Source: Gymnogyps californianus (lineage: Eukaryota; Chordata; Aves; Accipitriformes; Cathartidae). Taken from it: DNA of 64,000 nucleotides. The stretch covers positions 10,974,428 through 11,038,427 of the forward strand of contig NC_059480.1 of assembly GCF_018139145.2 (NCBI RefSeq), written 5' to 3'. The translations under genes and the position numbers were made by a program. This document shows, one piece after another, positions 54,901 through 63,004 of the stretch. Position 1 is the first letter of the stretch, and each line of letters begins with the position of its first letter. Under the pieces are notes generated by a model. It did not search any database. It was not told the origin of the DNA and was given only the letters and a program-made list of their open reading frames with translations.

Positions 54901-55965
54901 TGAGATCATTAATCTCAGTAGGGGTCCACTTGGGATATTTAAGTAGGTACCGAGCATAAGACACCCAATTCTTTCCAAGTCTTCATTTGGTTATTTCTAA
55001 TCTGTTGCCAGGTCTCTTGCAACTTTGGCATTTTAGCTCAGAAAATTCTCAGGTTTCATTAATCAGCTAAATAACTGGAAACAGTCTTTTGAGAGACCAA
55101 GTGACAGCAAGAAGTCTGTCTGCGTGGAGAATCTTCAAAAACATTTAAATGTGGAGAACAATCAACCCAGATTCAGTCAAGCACTTACCCACTTCATATG
55201 TGTTTGTGCTTTATTCAGTTAGGATCCTATGGAAATAGACAACTCTGTAAAAGCTGGAAAAGAAGTCTTACAATTCTTCTCTCTGTCACCACCAAAAAAT
55301 ACATCTACTAGAATGTTGATAAAATATGGTACTTGCTAATCTTTGCATGGATGAGACAGCTAAGCTATCTCCCTTATTTGATAGATATGGTCTTTCCAAC
55401 TTGGATACTACGCTTGAGGGAACACCAGATGACATGACAGTTGTAGATGCTGCTTCCTTAAGACGACAGGTATGTAAAGCATAGTAGTTGATAATATTAA
55501 GAAAAAGCTGTAGTGGTAAAATGGAGGAACAGGTTTTCTGTGTGGCTGCAAAGGTATCTGTAACAGATGTGGTGAGGGATCCTCCCTGTACCCCTGCTGG
55601 ACTGCCCTCACGTATCCTGTATTGTTCTGGGAATCTGGAGAGTCCGACTCCATTTCTGTTCCTACTTATTAGGGACAGCAAGATCTGATCATTAGCGATT
55701 AAAGATAGGAGGTCAAATTATCCAGCGTTTAAAATCCATCTGTCTGAGATACTAATTTTACATGGCTATTCAGCAGCTTCTAGAAAGTCTGGCAAGTTTT
55801 AATGAAGTATTAAAAGCCTTTATTTATTTTTAGATAATCAAACTTAATCGCCGTCTACAACTTCTGGAAGAAGAAAACAAAGAGCGTGCTAAAAGGGAAA
55901 TGATCATGTATTCAATTACTGTAGCTTTTTGGCTACTCAATAGCTGGCTTTGGTTTCGGCGCTAG
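36736..55965 (+). CDS. MFF: Mitochondrial fission factor
   Basis: MFF is a tail-anchored protein of the mitochondrial and peroxisomal outer membrane that recruits the GTPase DRP1 (DNM1L) for fission (established). The core transcript joins 36736-36952, 37868-38040, 38919-39007, 46722-46880, 52590-52652, 55385-55469 and 55834-55965: 305 residues. Cassette exons 42990-43064 and 51652-51795 would add 25 and 48. In order: conserved N-terminus (LQYEMEYTEGISQRMRVPEK); two short DRP1-recruitment repeats (FSRPPDLDLLQSTP, then LSDRPLDFLDLEKP); two AMPK-type serines, S142 in KRERSMSEN and S159 in ARNDS, 17 residues apart like human S155/S172; a coiled coil (LRRQIIKLNRRLQLLEEENK); and a C-terminal membrane anchor (YSITVAFWLLNSWLWFRR). 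The start at 36,736 gives MSGAAFPSP. An internal in-frame ATG at 36,772 gives the alternative MAEI start seen in mammals. Confidence 0.95.
37868..38040 (+). CDS. MFF: MFF exon 2 (DRP1-recruitment repeats), apparent GC donor
   Basis: The acceptor is GTTCTTGCAG. It encodes NSEDIPFSRPPDLDLLQ through TPQNEE. To match other MFF proteins (NEE followed by a hydrophobic residue, R, then VGRLKRER) it must end at GAG|GCTAGT, a GC donor with a poor +3 base. The frame stays open 35 more codons, so two in-frame GT donors (38,068 and 38,122) are possible alternatives. Confidence 0.82.
38185..38299. repeat. Perfect 21-bp inverted repeat, 73-bp loop
   Basis: Arm 38,185-38,205 (core GTTCTAATTATGACTTT) is the exact reverse complement of 38,279-38,299. 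It lies in the MFF intron 38,041-38,918, just after the unusual donor region, so RNA pairing here could influence that splice choice. Confidence 0.85.
38919..39007 (+). CDS. MFF: MFF exon 3 (AMPK-site exon)
   Basis: The acceptor is CTTCTATGCAG. It encodes VRSVGRLKRERSMSEN through QLARNDS and two bases of the next codon, ending at CAT|GTGAGT. It holds both candidate AMPK serines. Confidence 0.94.
42990..43064 (+). CDS. MFF: MFF cassette exon A (25 codons)
   Basis: Found by reading the intron. Acceptor TTATTCAAG, donor GCAC|GTAAGC, 75 bases, phase 2 to 2, no stop. Joined to exon 3 it reads NDSMWHRSDTVPRNKMPRFQ and runs into TVTPS of the next exon. This matches the human alternative segment LWHRSDSAPRNKISRFQ that precedes TVTPS. 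Skipping it gives NDSIVTPS, also a known mammalian form. Confidence 0.9.
44276..44290. repeat. Poly(C) tract
   Basis: A run of about 14 C residues after ACG, in the MFF intron. Such runs are prone to sequencing length error. Confidence 0.85.
46722..46880 (+). CDS. MFF: MFF exon 4
   Basis: The acceptor is GTACAAACAG. It encodes VTPSLQQARVCPPNMLPEDG through ARGILSFIQSSTRRAYQQ to LDVLDENR, ending in phase 2 at CGCAG|GTGATT. Closely matches mammalian MFF. Confidence 0.95.
46881..52589 (+). other. MFF: MFF intron region containing candidate cassette exon B
   Basis: 5.7 kb, AT-rich. The only exon-like segment I could support is 51,652-51,795. A C/G-rich homopolymer patch lies at 52,198-52,246. 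Confidence 0.6.
51652..51795 (+). CDS. MFF: Candidate MFF cassette exon B (48 codons), not recognised from known isoforms
   Basis: 144 bases, symmetric phase 2 to 2, no stop. Acceptor CTTTAATTTTATAG has a good pyrimidine tract; donor CAGAG|GTACTG. Spliced between ...DENR and RPVLRGG it would insert SLEYTWVKCMIQVPP..., with a predicted charged helix (TMEEIKERFQALEQFVRHHR) and end MPHYQR, regenerating the same Arg codon split as the constitutive junction. Expression is not shown by sequence. Confidence 0.6.
52590..52652 (+). CDS. MFF: MFF exon 5 (short)
   Basis: The acceptor is ACCTGCTGTAG and the donor CCAG|GTAAAG. The 63 bases encode RPVLRGGSAATTSSNPHHDN to R. In mammals this is an alternatively used segment (RPVLRGGSAAATSNPHHDN), so it may also be optional here. 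Phase 2 to 2. Confidence 0.93.
52653..55384 (+). other. MFF: MFF intron, nothing further recognised
   Basis: 2.7 kb with an A-run at about 53,748-53,764. No exon-like segment with matching phase found. The short open frames in it lack homology I can recognise. Confidence 0.55.
55385..55469 (+). CDS. MFF: MFF exon 6
   Basis: The acceptor is TTATTTGATAG. It encodes YGLSNLDTTLEGTPDDMTVV to DAASLRRQ, ending in phase 0 at ACAG|GTATGT. Confidence 0.94.
55834..55965 (+). CDS. MFF: MFF last coding exon: coiled coil and tail anchor
   Basis: The acceptor is TTATTTTTAG. It encodes IIKLNRRLQLLEEENKER, then AKREMIMYSITVAFWLLNSW and LWFRR, stop TAG. The last ~20 residues form the outer-membrane anchor with a basic end, as in mammalian MFF. 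Confidence 0.96.
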   Translation: MIKLNRRLQLLEEENKERAKREMIMYSITVAFWLLNSWLWFRR

Positions 55966-56510
55966 ACACAGCTCTCAGAAAGATTTAGTAGTTGAAAATA
56001 CAAACAATTTGCAAAATTCTTTGTTTCTGTTTCTGAATTGTATGCTGTTTTATAATTCATACACTGGAAACTTCCACCACAGATGAAGGCTATAGAATTG
56101 CAGTGTTAAAGGGACACCTTGTTGTTCAGTTATAATGTATTTAATAGATTTGCATTGCAAATACTTGCAGTATCTTCCTTTGCATGCTTCAATGTAAATA
56201 TGGATCAGCCAATATGAAGTTTGCTTCATGCAATGTAAGGACAGTGGTCTACAGGGATAACCACTGGATGTTTTGTTGTGGTGGGAAGAGAACAAATGGA
56301 GTGGGTTTGGAAAAAATATAAAAACAAAGGAATAAAAAGTAGGTTTTATTGTTCTGTTGTTAGATGCAATTAAACATGATTGCACTAGTTTTCCTTTAGT
56401 CTGAGTAGTTTGAGGTGTGCCATATTCAAGGAGTGTGTCCTGTTTCATGAGTATGTTCCTTGTTTAAGCACATGTTCAGGTCAAACAATAAAAGGAATTC
56501 TTTGCTAACG
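55966..56510 (+). other. MFF: MFF 3' UTR (proximal form)
   Basis: Sequence from the stop to just past the AATAAA at 56,487. AT-rich and without coding signal. Longer forms are possible using later signals. Confidence 0.6.
56487..56492 (+). terminator. MFF: Likely MFF poly(A) signal
   Basis: AATAAA about 520 bases after the stop, followed by GT-rich sequence (GTCCAGAGGTGTGTAATATG) suitable as a downstream element. Other AATAAA hexamers at 56,331, 56,656 and 57,952 could be alternatives. Confidence 0.6.
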
Positions 56511-57988
56511 TGCAGATTGTCCAGAGGTGTGTAATATGTATTTTTTTTTTTAGCTTTAGTTTTGCAGATGTTTTTCTATAAAATACATTTTTAAGCAAGT
56601 CAGTCTGTGAGTGATCAAAAGATTATGGAGTACAAGATACTGATGTAGTATATTTAATAAAACTCTCTCTCAAACCCAAACCATTGTTTAATATTATTTT
56701 AAGACAGTTTGAGGGTTCATCTAAACTATCAGTCTTTGAAGTAAGTAGTAGTGATGGACTGAACAACTCAAAAGCGGCAGGTGGGCATCCAATAGCCTGC
56801 TGCAGGCTACCATCCCCTGCATGTTGCGGCATTGTTCTCAGCGTGTGTGCTGAGTATGCAGGTACAGGAAGCTAGCCTGGTGTTCCCACGTACCGTGGTC
56901 AGTTTAAACATCCCCTGTTCAGCCCCATGATCCACCACCTTTTTGGGTAGATACCGTCTGAGGGGGTGCTGAGCCACACACGGTGCTGCTGGGGGAACCT
57001 CGGCCGCCCTGCGCGTTAGTGGCTTCCTGCCCCTGTATGGCTGCAGCTGCCGCTTCTGCTTACGTGCAGTGCTGTCGCAGCCACAACCCCTTCCCTGGGG
57101 GTGTATGAAACAACTAATAGTGTCAGTGTGTGAGAGAACATGCAACGATACCAAAAGAATCCTTCAAAGGGGACCTTTCCTAGAACAGCTAGACCTAGAC
57201 CGCTGTGCAGGACCATTTCTGGGCTCTAGAAGTACACAGACCGGTGAAGAGATGATGGTACCCAACGGCTGCAGAAGAGAAGGACGTGGGGCCTCTTTCA
57301 GCAACGTCCTTGGCTCACCCTGCAGCAGCAGAGGCTGTAGAACAGTACCAGGGCTACCTTTGTGCAGAGAGACCCCCACCAGCTGGGGGGGTCACTGGCG
57401 CTCCTGCGCAGCTGGGGGCTGCACACTCTGGTTTGGCGGCGGGGGAGCAGTGCCCTGGTAAGGACAGGTTGCTGAGGAAGCCTCGGCACAGGAGGCCTTG
57501 AGGATTTTGATACATACGCTGCGAGTGCCTGGTTAAGGAATGCTGCTCTCATACATTTCGTGTGCTATCAGGTTAAATAGGGCGTTGTACTCAGTGGTAT
57601 GTGGCTTTTGCACTATTGTATAGGCTGCTGTGCCTGCTTCCTTGCGCTTTTCTGCATTTGGCTGTTGCGTATGTTGTTTTTAAGCTTTGTTCACTGTGTT
57701 ACGTGACTCCATTGGCTATTTAAGGCATTTGCTGTGCATGTTTTCTTACCGTGAATGTTAAAAGCGTGTGCCTTTGGCTTTTAGTGAAAGACAATACGAA
57801 GGGAGGGGCCTGCTTTGCACATTTTCTGTATTTTCATGAATTTTATACCATGACCTTTAAGCTAAAGGTGTACTGTATGAACTCTGATGATGCAAATGAG
57901 GGTTAGAGCTACTAGAGATTTTACAAAGAGTTGTATAGCTAACAGGAAAAAAATAAAGCTTCTTTTAAGGGAACAAAACCTTTGTCTT
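56511..57988. other. MFF-MRPL44 intergenic segment
   Basis: AT-rich at the edges, with a GC-rich middle (about 56,930-57,500) whose open frames on both strands show no domain I recognise. An AATAAA at 57,952 lies just before the LTR. Nothing else supported. Confidence 0.5.
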
Positions 57989-58569
57989 TGTATTGGGTCT
58001 GGCTGAGATGGAGTTAATTTTCCCCATAGCGGCCCTCATAGTGCTGTGCTCTGTATTGGTAACTAGAACGGTGTTGATAGCACACCAGGGCTTCGGCTAC
58101 TGCTGAGCAGGGCTCCCACAGCATCAAGGCTGTCTCTCCAACATTGCCCCCCCCACCAGGAGGCTGGGGGTGGGCAAGATCTTGGGAGGGGACAGAGCCA
58201 GGAGAGCTGACCCCAACTGACCAAAGGGATATTCCATACCATATGACGTCTGCTCAGCAATAAAATCTAGGAGAAGGAGGAGGAAAGGGGGGACGTTCAT
58301 TATGTTTGTCTTCCGGAGCAACTGCTATGCGTACTGAAACCCTGCTTCCCAGCAAGTGGCCAGACATCGCCTGCTGATGGGAAGCAGAGAATAAAATCTT
58401 TTGGTTTTCTTTGCTTTCACGCACGACCTTTGCTTTTGCTTTATTAAACTGCCCTTGTCTCAACCCACGAGCCTTTCGTTATATTTTCTCCCCTGTCCAG
58501 TTGAGGAGGGGGAGCAGTGAGAACAGCTTTGGTGGGCGCCTGGTGTCTAGCCAGGGTCAACCCACCACA
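57989..58569 (+). mobile_element. Solo LTR of an endogenous retrovirus
   Basis: 581 bp bounded by TG...CA and flanked by an exact 5-bp target-site duplication GTCTT (57,984-57,988 and 58,570-58,574). Its opening sequence (TATTGGGTCTGGCTGAGATG) and interior match an avian LTR type familiar to me, widespread in Neoaves; I cannot assign the subfamily. Two AATAAA signals (58,259 and 58,390) lie inside. No internal viral genes remain, consistent with LTR-LTR recombination. Orientation is taken from the poly(A) signals. Confidence 0.9.
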
Positions 58570-58954
58570 GTCTTGCAAGTGGAAATGAAACCCAAAGAGC
58601 AGATTTTAAAAACATCTCCAACGGCGCGCTGCGGGGGCTGTTAGTTTTCTCAGTCACGATGCTCAGCACTTTCTCCGTGCGTCCAGCCGCACCGTGTGGA
58701 AGGGGGGGACTCCGGGCAGGAGCGGGTGGGAGCAGAGGCCCGGCTGGCGCATGTCGCACCTCGGGAGGTCAAACTCCCACACCTTCTGCACCTCCTTGTG
58801 GCGGGCCGCCCGGCACCGGCTGCTCTGAGCACGTCCGGCGGGTTATGCCGGTCTGCGCCTCACGGCAACGGAAGGAGCGCCGAGCTCCTCCCCGTCTCAC
58901 GACGCCGCCACCGCAGCGGTCGCTCCTAGCATGCAGCGCGGCGCACGGCCCGCC

Positions 58955-58967
58955 GGGAGCTGTAGTC
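58955..58967 (-). promoter_or_regulatory. MRPL44: ZNF143/THAP11-type motif
   Basis: GGGAGCTGTAGTC is the reverse of the ACTACANNTCCC core found in many housekeeping promoters. It lies 141 bases upstream of the MRPL44 ATG. Motif match only. Confidence 0.55.
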
Positions 58968-59023
58968 GCGAGGGTCGTTTCCGCCGCCGCTGGTCCGCGC
59001 GGTACTGTCCCCGGCCAGGAACG

Positions 59024-59036
59024 CTTCCGTCCGGAA
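59024..59036. promoter_or_regulatory. MRPL44: Paired ETS/GABP-like sites
   Basis: CTTCCG at 59,024-59,029 and CCGGAA at 59,031-59,036, one base apart in opposite orientation. GABP (NRF-2) binds such pairs in promoters of mitochondrial protein genes. Confidence 0.5.
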
Positions 59037-59107
59037 CTAGCGGGGAGGGGCCCGTGTTTCCCGGAGAGGACGGGGGACGGATCTTTCCTCTGCCTGCACC
59101 GGCCGCC

Positions 59108-59268
59108 ATGGCCGCCCGGCTGCTTTCGCGGGCGTCGCGGCGGCTGCTGGCCGGGGCCGGGGCCGGGGCCGGGCGGGTCGCGGTCAGCACTGCGCCGCGC
59201 TGCGAGAAGAAGCGGTGGCTCCGCGCCTACCTGGAGCAGCAGCGGCTGGAGGCGCCGCCTCAGCGGCG
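59108..59268 (+). CDS. MRPL44: MRPL44 exon 1
   Basis: It encodes the mitochondrial targeting presequence and a charged linker ([20 protein letters not shown]). It ends in phase 2 at GGCG|GTGAGA. A GGGGCC tandem at 59,149-59,173 encodes alternating Ala-Gly. Confidence 0.94.
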
Positions 59269-62200
59269 GTGAGAGCCGGCCCGGCCGTTAGGAGAGGGCG
59301 GGCGGCGGCGGCGCGGTGGGGGGAGGACGGTGTCGGCGGGGCTCGGGGGAAGGGAGTGCCACAGGCTGAGAAATAGGTAAAATCAAAACGTTTAAGGAGC
59401 TTCTCGTCACGCTTTGGACCAGAATGGGTTTAGCTCCGCAGGTCAGCGTAGCCCCGGTTTTGAACGTGGCAGGGGGCCCGTCCTGTGGCAGGCAAACGGC
59501 GATGCGCGAACCGACAGTGTTTGACACAAGGGTTTTAAACACTGGTTTTGATCTTCGAAAATAGTTCAATTTTTCATTTCCTTTCGATCATCTGAAAGGC
59601 GTGATGCTTGCAGTACGGATAACTTCTTGTTCTGTGTCTGAATTTGTTTTCTTTTCCATGTCTGTAGATCAGAGAAGCCCAACTGGGATTACCACGCAGA
59701 GATACAAGCTTTTAGCCACCGGGTACATGAAAATTTTTCTTTGGATCTTCTCAAGACTGCATTTGTTAATTCTTGTTATATTGAAAGCGAAGAGGCAAGA
59801 CGCCGAGAACTTGGGCTAGACAAAGAAACGGTTGCTCTTAATCTACAAGATAATAGTAAACTTGCTGAACAAGGGATGTCTTTTTCACGTTCTTACCTGA
59901 CGCAGTGCTTTGAAGGTGCCTACCCAGATTTACCTGCAAAGGGGATAAGAGCACTTGTTGATTTTCTTACCAGTGAGGAACTTGTTTCTTATGTGGCTCA
60001 AAACCTGTCTATACACGACCTGACGCTTTGCAAAGAGTTTCCCGTCCCATCAGATGTGCTACAGAGGACGTTCTTTGCTGTAATAGGAGCCTTGCTCGAT
60101 AGCAGCGGGCCTGAGAAAACGGGGATCTTTGTCAGGGTAAGACATTACTTATCATATATGATATTTTTGTACTGGCAACAATAACATCTAAGGGTCTCAG
60201 AAGTTACAGGGAAAAAAAGGCAAAAAAATTGAATATGGTCTTGTACCTTGATGGCCAGAGATCCAGGGAGATTGGCAGAAGTTTGACAATACCTGTAACA
60301 AGACAATTTAACAATGAGATCTGTTGGGTGGTGGTGGTGGTGGTTGGGGGGAGGTTGGGGTTGTGGGTTTTTTGTGTTTTTTTCTTTAGGAAGCACAGGG
60401 TGATCAAGTACATAAAATCATATACTTCTGGTTTATAATGGTGATATTTTAGTATTTGCTGACACTTGCTAAGGGAAAGCGTTATATTCCATACACTGTA
60501 CTATCAAATAATGAAATTATTCCATGTAAGGTCATGTATATTTTCAGCTTTAAAAAAACATTTTATATAAAGCAAGGGCTGAGTTCATAGGTTTTGCATG
60601 TAGGAGTGCAAGCACCTAAAGATATTTCATACAAAAATGTTCAATTAAAATGGAGTGTAACAAAGTAGTTTTAGCGGCTACTGTCCTCTCAGTCATCCTT
60701 TTCACTTATTTCTAGTTTTGCAATGGAGAAATATTTGTTAAAATCTTATTTCTGATACAAGACCGTTGAGAGGTCTCTGTAAGAGCAAGTAGCAGTTAAC
60801 AGGCAAGAGAGTGATCCAAACAGGTGAAAGTCCTGTGGGTTTGCACGTTCCCTTCAACCTGTTTGCAGAACTCTTCTGATGTACAGCTTCTTGCTTGGAA
60901 GCGGCACTGAGTTGCTTACCTCGTGCTCAGAGCTGGGCATAAGCGTCGTTACAACTCCTCTCTCAGGCTGGTGCTGTTCCTTCTTTAGGTCTGGGCAGTT
61001 GATTTTGCCCAAGGCGCACGTCCTGTCAGTGGCTAAATCGGAACCAGAGCTGCCGAGCGTAGCAACCCTGGTTAGCTGTGATGGAGCACTGAGGCAGTTT
61101 CATCATTCATTTCAGCAATTTATTGTCAACTGTATTAATGCCTCTTCATATTGTATTTTTATTAGGAGACACCAGAAGCTAGAGCCTTCATTACCTTTCC
61201 CATTAATTGTAACTTCTAAATATTCTTGTTTAGGATTTTTTTATTCCCCAACTGATTGGAAAAGACCTGTTTGAGATCTGGGAAGTTGTAAATCCTATGG
61301 GCTTACTAGTGGAAGAACTGACCAAGAGGAATCTCTCTTCTCCAGAACCAAGAATTACGAGGCAGTTGGGAGTCAGCACGGTTCTGCCACTGTACTTTGT
61401 TGGGTTGTACTGGTTAGTAGAATATTAATTTAAAGTGAAATGGATTTAAGCTGGGGGAGAGGGGAGGAGGGAAGATGGTCTTTTACTTTTCTACTTATGC
61501 TCTTCGATCAAGTTATTACCGACAAGAAACCTTACAGTGACTTCCATATAAAATCAGCCATTTAAGCGTTGGCCATAGCTTGCTGTAATGATGCATAAAA
61601 AGACAGTCTCTGACTAAAGGGCTTTGAAGTCTAAATTGGGAGCACAAAAGAGTCTGGGTGTACGTTCCGGGTGACCTGACGTAGGAACTTTGCGAATAGC
61701 ATAATTGAACGGCTTTTGAGGGACCACAACTGTGTCCAGAGCTTAGGGAAGGGTAAAGAGACATAGACATCAAAGGAGGTGGGATTGAAGAGAGGCTTAG
61801 TTTATATTCCAGAGAAGCTTTTTAGTTTTCAAATCACGGGCACTGTAAACTAGGCAAGAGGAGTGTCTGTGTCCAGACAAGACTTAGGAAGTGCCAGTCA
61901 TCCCTGGTGCGCTTGTCTCAGGCGTGGTCTGTGCTGGTCCTGGTCTCTGCCCAGGGGTAACGGTGCTCCTCGAGCCGGACAGGACCTTCTTCCGTGAAAA
62001 CCCACATCATTGTTGCTTTGCTAAATGAGCTGCAGATAAACACACGGGAAGATTGCCTTAACTTGTTCTGATTTATCATGCTTTGGTTTATATGCCTTCT
62101 AAAATTTATTATCTTATATAAAAGAAAGGAACTTTGATTATTTTTCTTATGGAATCCCTGGTGTCCCTTCATGAACTGTTCCTGTTCAGTGCCCATAGAT

Positions 62201-62840
62201 GTTGATTAAACAGAGCTGAGTGCATATTTCATAACATAGAGAACTTCTCTGTGAGTACTTTTGAAGAAGTTTTAAAATGCTTCCTTACCGGAGGAGGAGA
62301 AAAGACAGAAGCATTTCACTTCTTTGTTTCAGCTAACCAGAGTCACAAACTTGCATATTTTTAACACGGCTAACAAATTGAACACTGTAAAGAATCAGTG
62401 ATATGTTAGGAATCTAAATGAACAGAGTAGTGCTCTTCCAGGAAATGAACGCGTTTCTGATTTGAGTTTCCATTGATGAATATACAATCACTTATCTTTG
62501 CAAGGAAAGACCAACGGAAATGTTTACATTTGTGTGTATATAGAAATTACCTTCAGTATTCACAGACATTGGAGAAAAAAAAATCTAGCAGCCCTTATTC
62601 ATGATACAGAGTAGTGCTCAGGATTTCATGATGAAAATGTTTTTGATTTTATTTTTTTTTCCCCCAAGTGATAAGAAGATTATAGCTGAAGGTCCTGGTG
62701 AAACGCTGCTTGCTGCAGAGGAAGAAGCTGCCCGCGTGGCACTGCGGAAGCTATATGGGTATACAGAGAACAGGAGACCGTGGGATTACTCAAAACCCAA
62801 ACAAGGACTGGCAGCTGAAAAGGCTATCAGCAGTAACTAG
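59108..62840 (+). CDS. MRPL44: Mitochondrial large ribosomal subunit protein mL44
   Basis: This is a component of the mitochondrial 39S subunit in the matrix (established). Four coding exons (59108-59268, 59668-60136, 61234-61412, 62669-62840) give 326 residues; human has 332. The N-terminus is a basic, Ala/Gly-rich presequence ([16 protein letters not shown]). The body carries [16 protein letters not shown], then an RNase III-like domain (about residues 70-220) in which the catalytic acidic signature is not conserved: the corresponding stretch reads [14 protein letters not shown] dsRNA-binding domain follows ([11 protein letters not shown] through [20 protein letters not shown]), then [12 protein letters not shown]. 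All junction phases fit. The start was chosen at GCCGCCATGG, a perfect Kozak context. An in-frame ATG at 58,931 lies upstream of the promoter motifs and is probably untranscribed. Confidence 0.96.
59149..59173. repeat. MRPL44: GGGGCC hexanucleotide tandem in coding sequence
   Basis: Three full GGGGCC units plus partial ends, read as GCC GGG codons (Ala-Gly) within the presequence. Likely variable in length between individuals or species. Confidence 0.85.
59668..60136 (+). CDS. MRPL44: MRPL44 exon 2
   Basis: The acceptor is ATGTCTGTAG and the donor CAGG|GTAAGA. It encodes [15 protein letters not shown] through [21 protein letters not shown], most of the RNase III-like fold. It ends in phase 0; open frame beyond the donor is intron. 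Confidence 0.96.
60137..61233 (+). other. MRPL44: MRPL44 intron 2
   Basis: 1.1 kb. It contains a G-rich GGT-repeat tract at about 60,327-60,365 able to form a G-quadruplex on the sense strand. No other feature. Confidence 0.6.
61234..61412 (+). CDS. MRPL44: MRPL44 exon 3
   Basis: The acceptor is TTCTTGTTTAG. It encodes [20 protein letters not shown] through LPLYFVGLY and two bases of Cys, ending at CTG|GTTAGT. No long single-frame open reading frame marks it; it was identified by match to mL44. Confidence 0.94.
61413..62668 (+). other. MRPL44: MRPL44 intron 3
   Basis: 1.26 kb with no recognisable repeat or exon. It ends in an unusual T-run followed by CCCCC before the acceptor. Confidence 0.6.
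62669..62840 (+). CDS. MRPL44: MRPL44 exon 4
   Basis: The acceptor is TTCCCCCAAG. It completes Cys, then [55 protein letters not shown] and TAG. Confidence 0.96.
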
Positions 62841-62976
62841 ATGATAAAAGACATTTCTGGTTTCTCTTAAGAATTAATGGCTTCCGTGCTGAATATAGAT
62901 GTATTTAGGAAAGCAAAATTCAGTTTGGTTTTCTGATCTTTGGTGCTTGAAATTTTCAAATCAAATATGGTATTAA

Positions 62977-62986
62977 AATAAATAAA
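62977..62986 (+). terminator. MRPL44: MRPL44 poly(A) signal (two overlapping AATAAA)
   Basis: AATAAATAAA contains hexamers at 62,977 and 62,981, about 137 bases after the stop, followed by T-rich sequence. The likely end of the transcript is near 63,000. Confidence 0.75.
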
Positions 62987-63004
62987 GTCTTTTCCTTTTG
63001 CACA

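Larger units (their letters stand above)
58620..59360 (+). promoter_or_regulatory. MRPL44: CpG island and MRPL44 promoter
   Basis: GC/CpG-rich block enclosing MRPL44 exon 1, starting about 50 bases after the solo LTR. No TATA box. It contains a ZNF143-like motif and a pair of ETS-like motifs within 155 bases of the start codon, typical of housekeeping nuclear-encoded mitochondrial genes. Confidence 0.75.

Noticed and set aside
57069..57461. 130-codon open frame between MFF and MRPL44
   Set aside because: Cys/Gly/Trp-rich translation of GC-rich sequence with open frames on both strands; no homology recognised.
58659..59291. 210-codon + strand open frame across the MRPL44 promoter
   Set aside because: It is in a different frame from MRPL44 and reads through its exon 1 and donor. 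Low-complexity Arg/Gly/Pro composition; the MRPL44 frame explains the conservation.
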